From the NCBI GenBank assembly GCA_021613535.1, contig CP075492.1:20088001-20152000 (forward strand): a stretch of 64,000 nt of DNA, given 5' to 3'. Below are positions 33,278-45,702 of the stretch, in pieces. Position 1 is the stretch's first letter. Each line of letters begins with the position of its first letter. The notes under the pieces were generated by a model, which saw only the letters and a program-made list of their open reading frames with translations, ran no database searches and was not told the DNA's origin. The position numbers and the translations under genes were made by a program. The stretch is from Adineta vaga (Eukaryota > Rotifera).

Positions 33278-33729
33278 ATGTCACCGTCCGATTCAAACAA
33301 ACAACCGACCAACCATTATGTTCATCACAAGCAACAAGAAAAAGCGTCTTCTCGTTATCGATGGTTTTATTTTCCAACAAAACAAATGTACGGACAAGGT
33401 TACCTATGGGGTCTGTCAGAGAAAATGTGTGATATGGGTGTTCATCTTAATAATAATGATTTATTCATTAAATTTACAAAACCTAATCATACACATATGC
33501 CTGCAGAAATTCGAAGTTCCAAAATGTTATTGAAGGTGAAAAGTCATATCAGTTGTGAGACAACCGCTGTTGGTAAAATCTATATTGAAGAACTTTCTCG
33601 AAGCAATCTGTCAACAACAGCACTTGTTATCGCTAATACAGCTAAAGAAGCCAGTGTGTAAAAGGTCGTTGCTCAAAAAACATTCTTCACTTTTAGATCA
33701 TGGATTACATCAAGTTCGTCGTCAAGATA

Positions 33730-34594
33730 TTAGGTTGTCCACAAAGTTCGTGCAACTATTGTTCTGCTGCAAGCGTGAAACATATGGTTTCCAAGCATTG
33801 TGTAGAGCGTCCATTTTAGGATGGTACACCGATGTTGACTTAACTACTTCATTGTCTTCTTGAAGAAAATAATGACATTTAACACTCCGATGTGTCATTT
33901 TCAAATATAATGCTAGTACCAGTACTTTAGTGTCTATGCATCTACTACTTAGATAGGATCTGCAAGTAAGATTTATAGGATAAAGTACAATTTCATACGG
34001 CGCAGAATCTACAGCGGTCAAAATAAAAAAATGTTGCTTTCAAATTTTCAAGTCTTCCAGATGAAGTATTGAGGGTGCTCAGAGATCGTTGGAATAATCT
34101 TTCATATCTGATCATAGAATCTCGAAATTCAGAGATTGCCTGTTGAAGAGTAACGAAAATTCTATGTGTGGGTGAATTTTCAGACGATCGAACGAGATTT
34201 CGAAGTGGTGCGCAAATATTTTGACAAAAAATGCGCATTTTATTTTCGAGTTTTGCGCCTCCATATTGCATCGTCCTCAAAATGGGTTTCCGACACTTAA
34301 CCGATTGAAACTTCAAACCAACATAGTACACCATGAAGCCTTCGATCAGCTCTACAAAACTATGAATCAATTTCTGAAACATACATCTCATTGATATTTA
34401 ACTTGAAGTATGACATCTAAAACATGGATACATCTGGGTGTTAAAATGTCATTATTTTCTCCAAGAAGACAATGAAGTAGTTAGGTCAACATTGGTGTAC
34501 CATCCTAAAAATGGACGCTCTACACAATGCTGGAAACCATATGTTTCACGCTTGCAGTAGAATAGTAGTTGCACGAACTTTGTGGACAACCTGA
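33730..34594. mobile_element. Non-autonomous mariner-type element inserted in the MULE
   Basis: Ends are TTAGGTTGTCCACAAAG and its inverse (CTTTGTGGACAACCTGA), with inverted arms of about 165 bp (33730-33893 and 34427-34594). TA dinucleotides flank both ends (33728-33729, 34595-34596), as expected for Tc1/mariner. The interior has a 132-codon minus-strand frame (33993-34391) that I do not recognise and no DDE transposase. Removing the element restores the MULE reading RQD-TSN. Confidence 0.8.
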
Positions 34595-35110
34595 TACATC
34601 AAATCTTCCATCATCAATGAACTTTGATATTCCATTATATTATAAAAAAAACAACTGATGGTCAACGGTATTTACTTTCTGATTGAATTCAATCTGTTGA
34701 TGGAATTGTTAGTAAACGTATTATTGTTTATGCAACAGATGAACAACTTCGTCTCCTATTTACATCATCACATATTATGACGGATGGTACATTTGATACT
34801 TGTCCGCCGCATTTTGATCAAATTTATTCTATTCATGCGGTCAAAAATAGTCAAAGTAAATTATTTTTATCATACTTGTAAATGACTTCTATCAAATATC
34901 TTAAAATAGGTTATCTCTCGGTCATTTCTATTCTTTGTGGTCGATCTAGTGTCATTTACAAAGAATTATTTTCAATACCCACTAATCACGCTCATCGTCG
35001 TGGATTAACATTCAATCCTAAAATCATAACAACTGATTTTGAAACAACTATGATTAAATCAATAGCCGATGAATTGAGTCCCTTCATATATTCTCTTTTT
35101 CATTGATTTT

Positions 35111-35894
35111 TGTGTACTCAAAAAGTGAGTACACTACTAAAATCGGTCTGTATGTCCGTCCGTCCGTTCGTTTATCCGATAACTCTCGAAAAGTTTGCGC
35201 TATTGACAGGAATTTTTCTTCCGCAGGTTGGTCTCATGAATATCTCGGTCGAGTTCGAAGATGAGAAGGATCCGTCAAGAAATGGCTGAGATATCGTAAA
35301 AATTCTAAAAAATGACCCCATGAGTCGTGAGGGAGAGTACAGGGATTTTCAAAAACAAACTTTTTTCCGCCACATATATTGCTGTAGTCAGCTTCAAGAC
35401 AGCAACCACGTCTTGAAAAGCTGTTCTATGCAGGTAACCTTGGGACCTCATAGGCTATACTACCTGCGTACCCTTAGGTCCTCATGTCCTATACTATAGA
35501 AGTACCCTTCGATCCTCAAGTCCCATACTATGGGGGTACCCTTAGGTCCTCAACTCCTATACTATGGGGGTACCCTTGGATCCTCATGTCCTATATTATG
35601 AGGGACCCTTGGGTCCTCAAGTCCTATACTTTGGGGTAGCCATGGCTTCTTTTATGCTATAGCGCGGAGATGGCTCGGGTTCTCCAGTTTTAAGCGATGA
35701 TGGTATTCTGGAGTTTTGCATGAACTCTCTCTAGCTGTCATGAAATTGTCTCGGAAGTAGCGTTATAGGAAGATCTCGTTTGGGTTCGCAATACTCGGCT
35801 GCCCGGACGTGTCTTTTGTTACTCATTGTACAATCTTGATATGACACTTAGAGTGCTTTGTAGCTTAAGTCTCATACACTTTTTAGAGTACACA
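35111..35894. mobile_element. Non-autonomous element with TGTGTACTC ends inserted in the MULE
   Basis: TGTGTACTCAAAAAGTG at 35111 is mirrored by CACTTTTTAGAGTACACA ending at 35894. The 784-bp interior is non-coding and carries the minisatellite at 35430-35640. A target duplication was not identified. Confidence 0.6.
35430..35640. repeat. Minisatellite, period about 43 bp
   Basis: About five degenerate units with the core GTCCTATACTATGGGGGTAC followed by CCTTAGGTCCTCAA, lying within the non-autonomous element. Similar phrases (GGGGGTACCACTGAGTCTTC) occur near 48830. Confidence 0.7.
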
Positions 35895-36689
35895 TAACTT
35901 TCGGATAAAATCCGAAGTTTTCGCATTTATTTTCACAATCTTTAGTTTCCTAATGCAGACATGATGGTTGTTATTTTCATTTTATGAATTCAATTGTTAT
36001 ACAAATTCAAAGTCTTAATCTTGTTATCGTATATCGTGACGATGAGATTGCACGTTCTATTGTACGTCAACTCATGATACTTCCTCTCATTCCTCTTAAT
36101 CAAATTCAATCGGTGTTCGGTCAAATTGTTATTACAGCACCTGATGTGATAAAACCATTAGTTGATTATTTCGAAGGTTATTGGATCAGAAAAATGCGGT
36201 GGACTTAATGGAATGTTCATGGAATGGAATTTCGAACGAACAATTTTGTAGAGGGTAAAGATTTCTTCTTTTGCTAAAGTAATTGCTCTCATTAGGTTGG
36301 AATCATCGATTTAACCGTTTGATTGGAAAGTTCCATCCGAACGTGTGGCATTTGTTCGATTGCTTTCGTATGGAAGAAGTATATGTACGACAAGCGATGT
36401 TAAAAACAATCATGGAGGAGAAAAAGCAAGTCAAGAACAAAGCGACTATTTTTCAAGAACGACTCGATTCTCTTCAATCTTAATTTGATAACAAAACGAT
36501 TGCAATCGACGCATTTACTCAAGGATTAACTCTTGATAGCAACAAAAATTTAATTTTTTTAATTCTAATTACGTTTAAACGTTGTATGTGATGAACAAAT
36601 TATCACGAATATTCTACATGAAAATAAAATAAACTATATTACCTTACAAATACTGTTCTACTATTAACTGTCATGATTCTAACTTGTTC

Positions 36690-36860
36690 TATTATTATAA
36701 ATATTTTTCGATATTTTTGATTTTCGATTTTTTTTGCTTTCGATATTGCACGTTTTCGAGATTAGAAATTTTCGGAATATTTCTTTTTCGAGATTTTATT
36801 TTCGAAATTTTTGCTTTCGAGATTTTTTTTCGCGATTTTGTCAGCATACCGAGATCTAGT
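36690..36860. repeat. TTTTCGAGATTT minisatellite next to the Helitron end
   Basis: Degenerate units such as TTTTCGAGATT and TTTTCGGAATATTTC, ending TTTTGTCAGCATACCG. Related wording occurs at both inner ends of the giant inverted repeat (32755-32820 and 56540-56600), including the TCTCGAAA and CTGACATAATCTC phrases. Confidence 0.55.
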
Positions 36861-36877
36861 GTGTTCTATAAAATTTG

Positions 36878-39800
36878 TTAAAACCATTCTGAAAAACGCA
36901 TCTGCGTTTCGATGTAGAGTTTTTCTAGACTTTGCATCTCGGCGACTTGAGATTTATTGGATTTAATCAGCAAGACTTTGTAATCGAAATGTCGCAAAAT
37001 AATTAAGTCAGTTAAACGTTTGACTCTTGATAATAGTACATAGACTGCAGCGATATCATCTGTATCCTTTGGTAACTTTAAATCAATTACAACATTATTT
37101 AAAGTTTGTCCCTGACTTTTATGGATTGTGATAGAATAGGCGGGCACAAGAGGTAATGCGCGTCGCTTTATCGATAACATTGTCTTTCGATTTGTTCTTG
37201 ACTTTTTGTTGTTCATTTTCGGAATAATATCAGAAATGTCAACCTGAAATGTTTGTTTCATTATTGCTATTGGGACAAGTTTTGGTTGAAGTTTTTCAAG
37301 ATTACATTCAATTTTTGCTTTTCTTATTTCGACCAATTCATATATTGGCTTGTGCACATATGTAGTGTTCATTGGAAACGTTTTTGATAGACTATCTGTT
37401 GACACTGAATCAAGATCATCAACTAGTTGTCTAAAAGATTCCATTTATGCCATTAATTAATCCCAGTTCAACAGCAATATTTTCTGTAAGAATAACCGGC
37501 ATTCAGGAACTAACGGTAACAACCCGGTAAGTGTTCTGTCTTACTATCAGATAATTCTAATCATTTTTTCACAAGTGTCGGCTCCTCCACAGCCTTGCCT
37601 TTACAAAATCCTGAGCAACACATACCATTAGATTGGAAACAGCTTCTACTGCATTATGAATTGCCGACTTGTGGTTCAACTGCGTTCGTATTTTATCTAA
37701 ATACAAGCATTGGTGCCTAAAATAAGAAAAAAAGCAATATAAAATATGTTTGTGTAGAATAAAGTATATATGGTTACTTGATTCCATGGTGGTTCACGAA
37801 GAGATACTGATGATTGTCCGACAACCCGCGTCAATAATAATTCGTAATCTTCATTACATTGGCTCTGACGATGTCGCTCAAGTAATTGAAGATATCGTAG
37901 ATCTTCTGTTCGCATCTGTTGAGTAAGTTTTACCACACAATTAATTTGTAGAATTAACGAACGTGCCACACGTTGTTGGATTTCTTTTCTGAAGGTAATT
38001 TATTAAATTTCTTTTGTTTTCCGACGAAAAGTCCAGTGTGTAACAGGGCATCGTATACGGGTCGATACTGTAGATAATCACCAAAGAATATAACGTTTAT
38101 ACCACCAGATACAATTTGAGCATCGGTATGTTTCATGACACAAAGAATTCGGTTGAGTTTTCCGAGTAAAAGTCAAACCAACCATACTGATTTCATCAAC
38201 CAAGAGATATTCTACAAGTGTCCATTCTTTTTCAAGTTTCAAGTCGCCTGGTTTAATAGTTCTTGGCTTTCCAGAATGGCGTTGTTCCCCTAAAAATGAA
38301 TGAATAGTCATACCACCAATTTCAGCAGCTGCAATTCCAGTGGGTGCTAGCTTTCGCATCTTTTGTATTCTGTTTGTAATAACAAAATATTCAGTAACAG
38401 CACGAATAAGTTGTGATTTTCCTGTATCACCACATCCGGGTATACACATGATGAGTTGACCATTGTTACCTCCTATATGAATGATATTTTTCAGTTTATG
38501 ATAATAAAAACTATATGCATGAACATACCTGCAAGTGACTGTTTGTCACCATCAAGATGACTTGTTATTATCATAAATGCAGCTCTTTGCTCTCTGTTTG
38601 GTGTATATTGATCAACAATAGTCTTTTGATTACAGTATGTTGTACTTATTACTGGAAACAACTGAAAGAATTGAGTTATAATTATCAAATATGTTTATAT
38701 TTGAACTAGTTGAATTATCAGTGTTACAACTGTATCTTCTATATCGTCATTATTTGACTCGTCATCTGTTTTATAATGTTTGCCAGTGATTAAATTTCGT
38801 CTAACTCGTTCTCTTTCAATTTTCAATTGTTCTTGCCATTTAGTATTGAGTCGAACGAGATCAAATGTTGAAGGAACAAATGGTAATATCTGTTGATAAT
38901 TATCAGCATATGATGCATTTATTAAAATTTGATTTGATGCTGAAAGGAAATAACATTATTTTAAAGCTGAGTCGTTACGAATTGATATTGCCTACTGTGT
39001 GTATGAGAGAATCGTCCCATTTTTCTACAGTTTCTATAGTTTCTTCAATATATACATATTCTGTTGATTTTTTGTGCTGCTCATTGCAACTGTAGTAGAA
39101 TCATTTAAATTACCGAGCAATTCAAGTAAATCTTCACTATCACTTGTATCATCATATTCATCTTATGCACTTTGATTTTTGGAAATAGCTCGGGATCGAT
39201 TGTCATTCTCAACGAGCTTCTGTAATAACTTTGACTAAATGTTCATCTCGGTCTTTCTTACATTCATGTAAAATTTGAATATTATCGATGATATTCCACG
39301 GTGTGCAGATATATGTGCTGACGAGACTTAAGTGCATCTTCCCAATTCTGGTTCACATCACAAAGATCAGATACAGTTCTCCAAGGCATAAAAGTGTAAG
39401 AATAGCTCGGCAATACCGTTCTCGAGTGTCTTCGCGATCTCGCCGAGGTATTTGAGGACCATACAGGATGGGTACACGATATTCAGTATGTTTCATCATT
39501 AAGTAGGTTGTTGCTTGAGGGTGTTGTTTTCGAAGGAAATCGTTGATTAGGTGGTCGACCTCTTCGATTATCTTGCTCTTCTCTTGTTATAGAACTATCA
39601 GCTAAATATTTTAAGTCCGCTGCATTGATTTTTTCTTATAAAATGCACTAACAAAATCGTATAAGCATATATTCTCGAGTATCAGATCGATACTGATAAT
39701 CAATCCGTCCGTTAACTAGCACAAAACTGTTTCCATTTTCAGAAGATTGAATTTGAAAATTTTCTTTATTATTATTTATATCGTTTGCATTCTCATCATT

Positions 39801-40895
39801 GAGCACATTGTCATTATGGTCATCATCATTATCATCCATTACATCTATGTGTGAAAAAAAAAAAGATATTTTCGTTGATTTGATTTTTATGATTGCACAT
39901 GTTCACGTTTCTAATAATAAGGAAGAATTTTACTGGAATAACTCTATTCAATTCCTGTGACTTATTTACTTGATATATTTGATGTGACAACAATTTTTTT
40001 TATCACAGCTGGACATCGTGTTAAATATCTCATTATGTCTTCCTACGTGATGAACGTATTCTTTTTCCTTCCTCTAAATCTCATTGATTGTTTATATAAC
40101 AACTGTCTCTTCTTTTTCTTTCATTCTTCCGCTCATTACAGCATGCACATTATGTCTTGATTGATTTTTCTTTTTCTTCTCTTCTCTTTCTCTTCTCCCT
40201 CTCTCTATCTCTTTCTATCTCTCCTCGCGTTTGAAGATAGAAGAAGAATTCTCATATGAAAAAAATGTAACTATAAGAGAAATGAATTGCAACAAATCAT
40301 CATACTACCGTATGAATTTGTTTCTAGATTTCGTTTGACACGTAATTCATTCAATTCTGCCTGCAAGTATCGTTCAGTTTGAATTAGATAAAGTCCTTGA
40401 AATTTGTGTGTCGTATAATCATCGTCCCGATTCATAAGATAGGAAGCAACGTGCACTCCAGATAATTCTTGTTGAGACGCAAGTGTATTGTAGCAACGTA
40501 AAACGAATTTACGTGATCTTTCAATAGCACTGTCTTTATTGTCCGTTTGATTCGAAATGTCTCGAATGATGTAACATTTTTGTATGAGAGAATGTGTCGT
40601 GAAAGAAAGACTGGATTTTGTCACATAATCTGTAATATAATAGACGAGAGCTTTAGCATCGCTCCCTGTCCAAATAAATTTGATGTCCATGTTAGAACGA
40701 CATGCGGATATGATATATTCGTTAAAATTATTAATCATCGGATGCGATCGTCGCATACGTATATCACCTGTTTCAGGATCGATCATTGACTTTAGCACTA
40801 ATTTTTGTGGCAAACGTAGTCGACAAATCCTTTTGCCGTTGTAAATAGCATCATAGTATTTGTAACAGGTATCAATGTGGCAGTGAGTGTTCTGT
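36878..40895 (-). pseudogene. Helitron Rep/helicase gene, intron-containing, decayed
   Basis: From the 5' side: CHIDTCYKYYDA with DPETGDIRMRRSHPMINNF and IKFIWTGSDAKALVYYITDY (helitron helicase-like region, 40271-40890); PQATTYLMMKHTEYRVPIL and LYGPQIPRRDREDTRERY (39300-39560); then the PIF1-type helicase: CGDTGKSQLI (Walker A), EYLLVDEISMVG (Walker B), GGINVIFFGDYLQYRPVYD, and VPAYSITIHKSQGQTL with YVLLSRVKRLTDLIIL at the 3' end. Two short introns keep frame (near 38459-38527 and 37724-37778). Stops and shifts occur, mainly in 38700-40270. The 5' end is cut at about 40895 and the usual Helitron termini were not found. Confidence 0.75.
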
Positions 40896-42295
40896 ACTTC
40901 AACTAGTAGTACTACATCAGCACGAAATCACCTGAAGAGGTGGGATTTACACCCTGAACATATTTCAACACCTTTATTCGTTCATACACTCCTCCCTTCA
41001 CCCCTCATCTTGTCATATCCCCATCCACACACCGTTTACCGTTCAACACTCCTGCCTTCACCCTCATCTTATCATATCCCCATCCGTTCTCCTATCATTT
41101 ACTCGCATTTCTACTCAATTTCAACTATTCAACACCATTTACAAGCTATTTCATTATCTAGGTCAGCAAACTTCTTTTTGTGCAATCACAAGATGAACAG
41201 ACAGACATACTTGTTGGAATTCTCCCATGTTTGAGGGTGCTTCGGAAGGCCCAGTCAATACGAATTGATGAACAGATGGTTGAAGACAAGATGATTTCCT
41301 TGATAGATCGATACCGGATCGGATGAGTTGAGTTCATCGAATTGAGGCGAAAGAAATTCTTGAGAAGCAGACTACTTTCGACGTTGAACATACCGATAAA
41401 CACAAAGATACTTGTTTATCTATCTCGTTCTCGCATATTTGTCTATTAGCAGCATCGGTTGATGGTATTTTCTTTTCGAATAGATGAACGTCGATAAGGT
41501 CGAATTCTTTCTTAAGGGGGCGCCGTTGTTTTTCAGCCAGGGCGATTGCATGCAGTTATAAAATTGGAAGAATGTGCTTCGTACAGTTGAATAGATTCGA
41601 TCATGACGATAACACCTCATAGTTTTGCGCATTTGATATTGTAGTTGTCGATGCGAACATCTCGCTTAATGCTCTCCAGATTATGTACATACACTGTGAT
41701 TTTCGTGGCATTTGTTGGAGCATGTTGTTCTTATTGTTGCTGCTGCCGCCGCTATTAAAGACGAAGAATCCATGCGGTGGCGGCGACGACATATCCGTTA
41801 ATAATACAGATCTTCTCGAATAGGTCAAGCAGTACCATCTTGTCCAATCCGTTTTCGTTTATTAATTCGCGACCATTTTGTTTCAGTTGGTGATTTCGTC
41901 AATAAACCAATACTCTACCGATGAGATACAACAAGGAGAACGTTTCCAAAGTATAATCATTCATCTTACCACATGTGATCTCTACTGTTGTTAGAACACA
42001 CAGGAACACCACCACCACGCCAATGCCGTTGATGACGATATATTCGAGGCAATATCATTATCTAAAACAGAAATTCAACAAAATCTTTTTTCTCGAACCG
42101 ATAACCATCATCAGGCTAACCTTTGCTACGTGCATGAATAAATATTACCACCATCACACTTCCCATCGATCTATTCAGTCGACATAATCATGGAATGTTT
42201 GGTCTTGTTCAACGTTCAACGGCCGCTGCTTTTGATCAACGTCCATACTCACAAACCAAACGCCAACACATGCAATCCGATTGAACCCGTATCAA
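40896..42295. other. Unassigned spacer DNA with a 60-bp tandem repeat
   Basis: Two copies of a C-rich unit of about 60 bp (CACTCCTCCCTTCACCCC and CACTCCTGCCTTCACCC, each followed by CATATCCCCATCC) lie at about 40977-41098. The rest, 41158-42295, is less AT-rich than its surroundings and holds short frames on both strands without recognisable domains; perhaps a degraded element. Confidence 0.4.
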
Positions 42296-44528
42296 TTAAC
42301 CCCTTGGGGACGGGCGACGTATATATACGTCCAGCTTCAAATAAGCTCGTAAATAATTAAAATATACCTGTTTGTATGTTTTTTATGAGTTGCCACCACA
42401 TAAATCGTTAATCTGCTATATCACTATTCATACAATGACCTTATTCACCTTATTCCTTTTGCACTTATACCCATAACTTCTGTTCTTTCCTTACGTCATC
42501 TTCCACTGATATCGTATACGGCTTATTTCTTATTTATCTACGCATACATTCTCTCTTTCATTATGGATTTTCTTTATTTTCTAGTACATTGTCTTCATGT
42601 CGATTTCATTTATATACATATTGTTACAGTCATATCTTCATACGTCTTTACGCATTCTTTCACATCACATCTTGTTTTTCATTATACACATTCTTTACTT
42701 CTTTTTCTTTTGTTCTTCATTCGAATAAGATACAACGTGAGAATGGCATTCTCTCATATATATAAATGTATTTTTATCTGGTAGTAGTGAACTACGACTT
42801 TTAAATAAAGAACGTAATAAAACACTTTACACGCTTTCTGCATCTTTTCTAATTCAAAATGGCAACATCCAGAAAGCGCAGCTACAATGAAATTGATGAG
42901 ATTTCTAGTGATGAATCAGAAACTGAATCAGAAATTGAAACTGATGGTGAAACTGGAAGTGAAGACGACTCTGGTAACTCGGATGTTGAGGATGCGATGG
43001 ATGTCGAGGATGATGAAAATACTCCTTCAGTTCACACATACAATCACACATCAAAATCGTGGCAAAAAGGCAATTTTGGACCAACTTTCTTTTCATTTCA
43101 AGACAATAATTGTGGTGTAACTGCTAATCCAGATGAGAATACACCGTTAGACTTTTTCAAAATAGTTTTTGATCCAGAACTGATACAGGTGACTGCTGAT
43201 AAGACAAATCAATTTCAAGTAGATTCTGCTGATAAGCATTCATCCCCACATCAAGCTAAATGGTATTCAACTAATCTTGAAGAGATATATCTTTTTTTGG
43301 CGACCTTCATGTTGATGGCTCATATGAAAAAATTCCGAGTCAAAGATTATTGGTCCGTTGATCCTTTGATTGCAACGCCAATATTTAGTGATATTATGCC
43401 GAGAGATAGATTTTTGCTCCTTTTGAAATATCTGCACTTCACTGATCTAACTCAACCCAAAGGTGACAGATTATACAGAATCAAATTTGTTGTTCAACAT
43501 TTGAAAGAAAAATTCAAACAAATTATGATTCCGTATAGAAACCTCTGTATCAATGAAAGTTTAGTACTTTGGAAAGGACGTTTATCTTTTAAACAATATA
43601 TTCCATGAAAACGACGTCGCTTTGGAATAAAGTTATTTGTTCGATGCGACTGTAGTACTGGATTTATTTTGGACTTTGTGATTTACACAGGATCTCAAAC
43701 AGAAATTCAACGTAATAACCATCTCGAATTCCAGGTTCGATTATAATGACACTTATGCCGTACCTTTAGAGGTCATAAGTTATTCGTTGATAATTGGTAC
43801 ACAAGTCCACGTCTTTTCGAGCTGTTGCATGCGAATTCTACTGGTGCATGTCGTACAGTTCGACGAAACCGAATCGGAATGCCAGATTTTAAGAATAAGT
43901 TGAAAAGAGGTGAATACGAACATCAACACACTGATATTCTACTTTGTGAACGATGGTTCGACAAATGTGAAGTTACAATACTCTCAACAACACATAAACC
44001 ACAGGTGGCAAGTAGTGGAAAAGTTCACTACGCTACTGGTGAACAAATTCAGAAGCCTGAGTCTGTCAAGAACTATATTGAAAATATGAGCGCTGTTGAT
44101 AGGTCTGATATGCAGATTAGTTATGTTGAATGTGTCAGAAAGACAGTGAAATGGTATAAAAACTCTTTTCCATTTACTGGATATATCCATCCTAAATTCA
44201 CACATTCTATACAAGCGAAAACTGGTAAAACGATTCATTCTTGTGACTTTCGATTACAGCTGATTCGTCAAATTATCGAAACTTACGGAAAACCAAAGCG
44301 CCGACAGGACGACCAACCACTGGAGACAATCCTGTTAGACTTATCGCTCGCCGTTTTCCATCACTTATACCTTCAACATTGACCAAACAAAATCCTCAAA
44401 GAAAATGTGTCGTTTGTGCGAAAACAACAAGAAGAACTAAAAAGCGAACTGACAGTAGATACGAATGTACTGAATGCGATGTGGGACTTTGCGTTTCTGG
44501 TTGTTTTCAAGATTATCATACACTCTAA
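42296..44528 (+). mobile_element. piggyBac element 1, 3' end missing
   Basis: Starts at TTAA (42296-42299) followed by CCCCTTGGGGACGGGC, a piggyBac-type terminus. A perfect 16-bp palindrome GACGTATATATACGTC lies at 42316-42331. Downstream is a broken transposase (42859-44525). No matching GGGG-TTAA end was found before the tandem repeats at 44535. Confidence 0.7.
42859..44525 (+). pseudogene. piggyBac transposase 1, broken, Asn at first catalytic site
   Basis: An acidic N-terminal tail (SSDESETESEIETDGE) precedes the DDE_Tnp_1_7 domain (YWSVDPLIATPIFSDIM, PRDRFLLLLKYLHFTD). The first catalytic position reads CINESLVLWKGRLSF, Asn where piggyBac enzymes have Asp (xDExM). A TGA follows QYIP at 43606; frame changes near 43740 and 44340. 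DNWYTSPRLFELL holds the second Asp and VDRSDMQISY the third. A C-terminal Cys-rich zinc finger (KCVVCAKTTRR to ECTECDVGLC) is present. Loss of the first Asp would abolish transposition. Confidence 0.75.
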
Positions 44529-44534
44529 AAAAAA

Positions 44535-45400
44535 TTGGTGCTCTACGAAACCTTGAAAGTTTCGAATTGCTTTGCTAAACGTTTTTAAGTTCCGTAGATT
44601 GAAAATAGTTCTGTGATGTGTTTTTAGATCTTAATTAAGTTCCGTAAGTTTCATAGGGTTTTGTATGAATTATACCGTACCATGAAGAGGTACTGCAAAG
44701 TGTTTCAAGGTTCTGAACTTCACTCAATAATCTATCGAGAGGTTTTGTAAAATACGCAATAGCTCGAAAGGTTTTGTACAGTACTAATGAAGCCTTTAAA
44801 TGCATTTGAAAGGTTCGGCTACAAGAATACCGAGACCAATGCATGGTTTTGCTAGACATCAAAAAGGTTTTCGAACCGTGCAATATAGAAACCACTGTTA
44901 GTTAGATGACCTACTTCAATCGGTTATTTTTTTTCCGTATGAGCACACTCGAAACCTTGATAGTTTCTTAAAAGCGTTCAGTAGATTCATTAACATAACC
45001 TTCAATAGTTCTGCAGTATTAGCTGATGGTTCCGTAGCTCTCAACAACCGAACCTTTTTTGTCTACAATGCAGCAGTAATAGTCCGGAAGCATTCAATAC
45101 CGAACCCTTTAAGGGTCCTTGGCACAGTACGATGCGTATGCGCAGCTCTTGCCCACTGAAATCTTTTAAATATACAATGCAACAATAAAGTTCGGTAGGT
45201 AGAACTTATAGCTCTCAGTAGTTCTGTATCTCTCACACCGAACTATTTTAAATCAATGATGCAACAATAGGGTTTGGTAGATTCTATACGTAACCTTCAA
45301 TGGTTTCGAACATTATCTGATCGGTCTATAGCTCTTCTCTGAATTCAATAGTAGTTCTATATTAATTACTAGAAGATTTACACTCTTCTAAGAGATAATC
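44535..45400. repeat. Degenerate tandem repeat, period about 100 bp
   Basis: Recurring phrases: CAACAATAGGGTTTGGTAG, TACGTAACCTTCAATGG, GTAGCTCTCAACAACCGAA and their variants at about 44975, 45080, 45190 and 45280; the beginning (44535-44900) is more diverged, with CCTTGAAAGTTTCGAATTGC-like phrases. No coding frame. Confidence 0.5.
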
Positions 45401-45702
45401 ATAAATTATTTCATAATGATTTGACACTATGGCACTGCATATAAAAACCTATGTGAAAATATTATCTAATTATCAAAGAATCAGAGAATAACGTTCAAGC
45501 TACAATACTACAAGTTACGTTGGTTAATTTGAGATTGTTGTACGAAAGAAAATAATATTAGATGACCGAAAGGAATGGAAAGATAAGAGATATTAAGCTC
45601 GATGCTTCAAATAGTCACTAATAGATAAAGAGTTTCTTGATATAAAATATTCAGTATGGAGATAAAATATGCCAAAATGATTATTTCTTGACTGCTGGTT
45701 AT
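45401..45702. other. AT-rich spacer DNA
   Basis: No gene or repeat recognised; ends at the TTAA target of piggyBac element 2. Confidence 0.35.

Larger units (their letters stand above)
33278..36483 (+). mobile_element. Mutator-like (MULE) transposase gene, broken and interrupted
   Basis: Pieces in order: MSPSDSNKQPTNHYVHHKQQ, then a FLYWCH-type zinc finger (YFPTKQMYGQGYLWGLSEK and the terminal NHTHMP), a frameshift at 33660, a continuation to RRQDI at 33727, a mariner insertion, then from 34595 the catalytic core: SSHIMTDGTFDTCPPHFDQ (first Asp) and KIITTDFETTMIKSI (second acidic pair). A second insertion follows at 35111-35894. The C-terminal part is at 35984-36208 and 36283-36483, including GKFHPNVWHLFDCFRMEE. 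Several stops lie between the pieces. FLYWCH plus a DDE core is a known animal MULE layout. Terminal repeats were not found. Confidence 0.7.

Noticed and set aside
33993-34391. 132-codon frame inside the mariner-type element as its transposase
   Set aside because: No DDE/D motifs or helix-turn-helix could be seen, and the frame includes part of the inverted arm.
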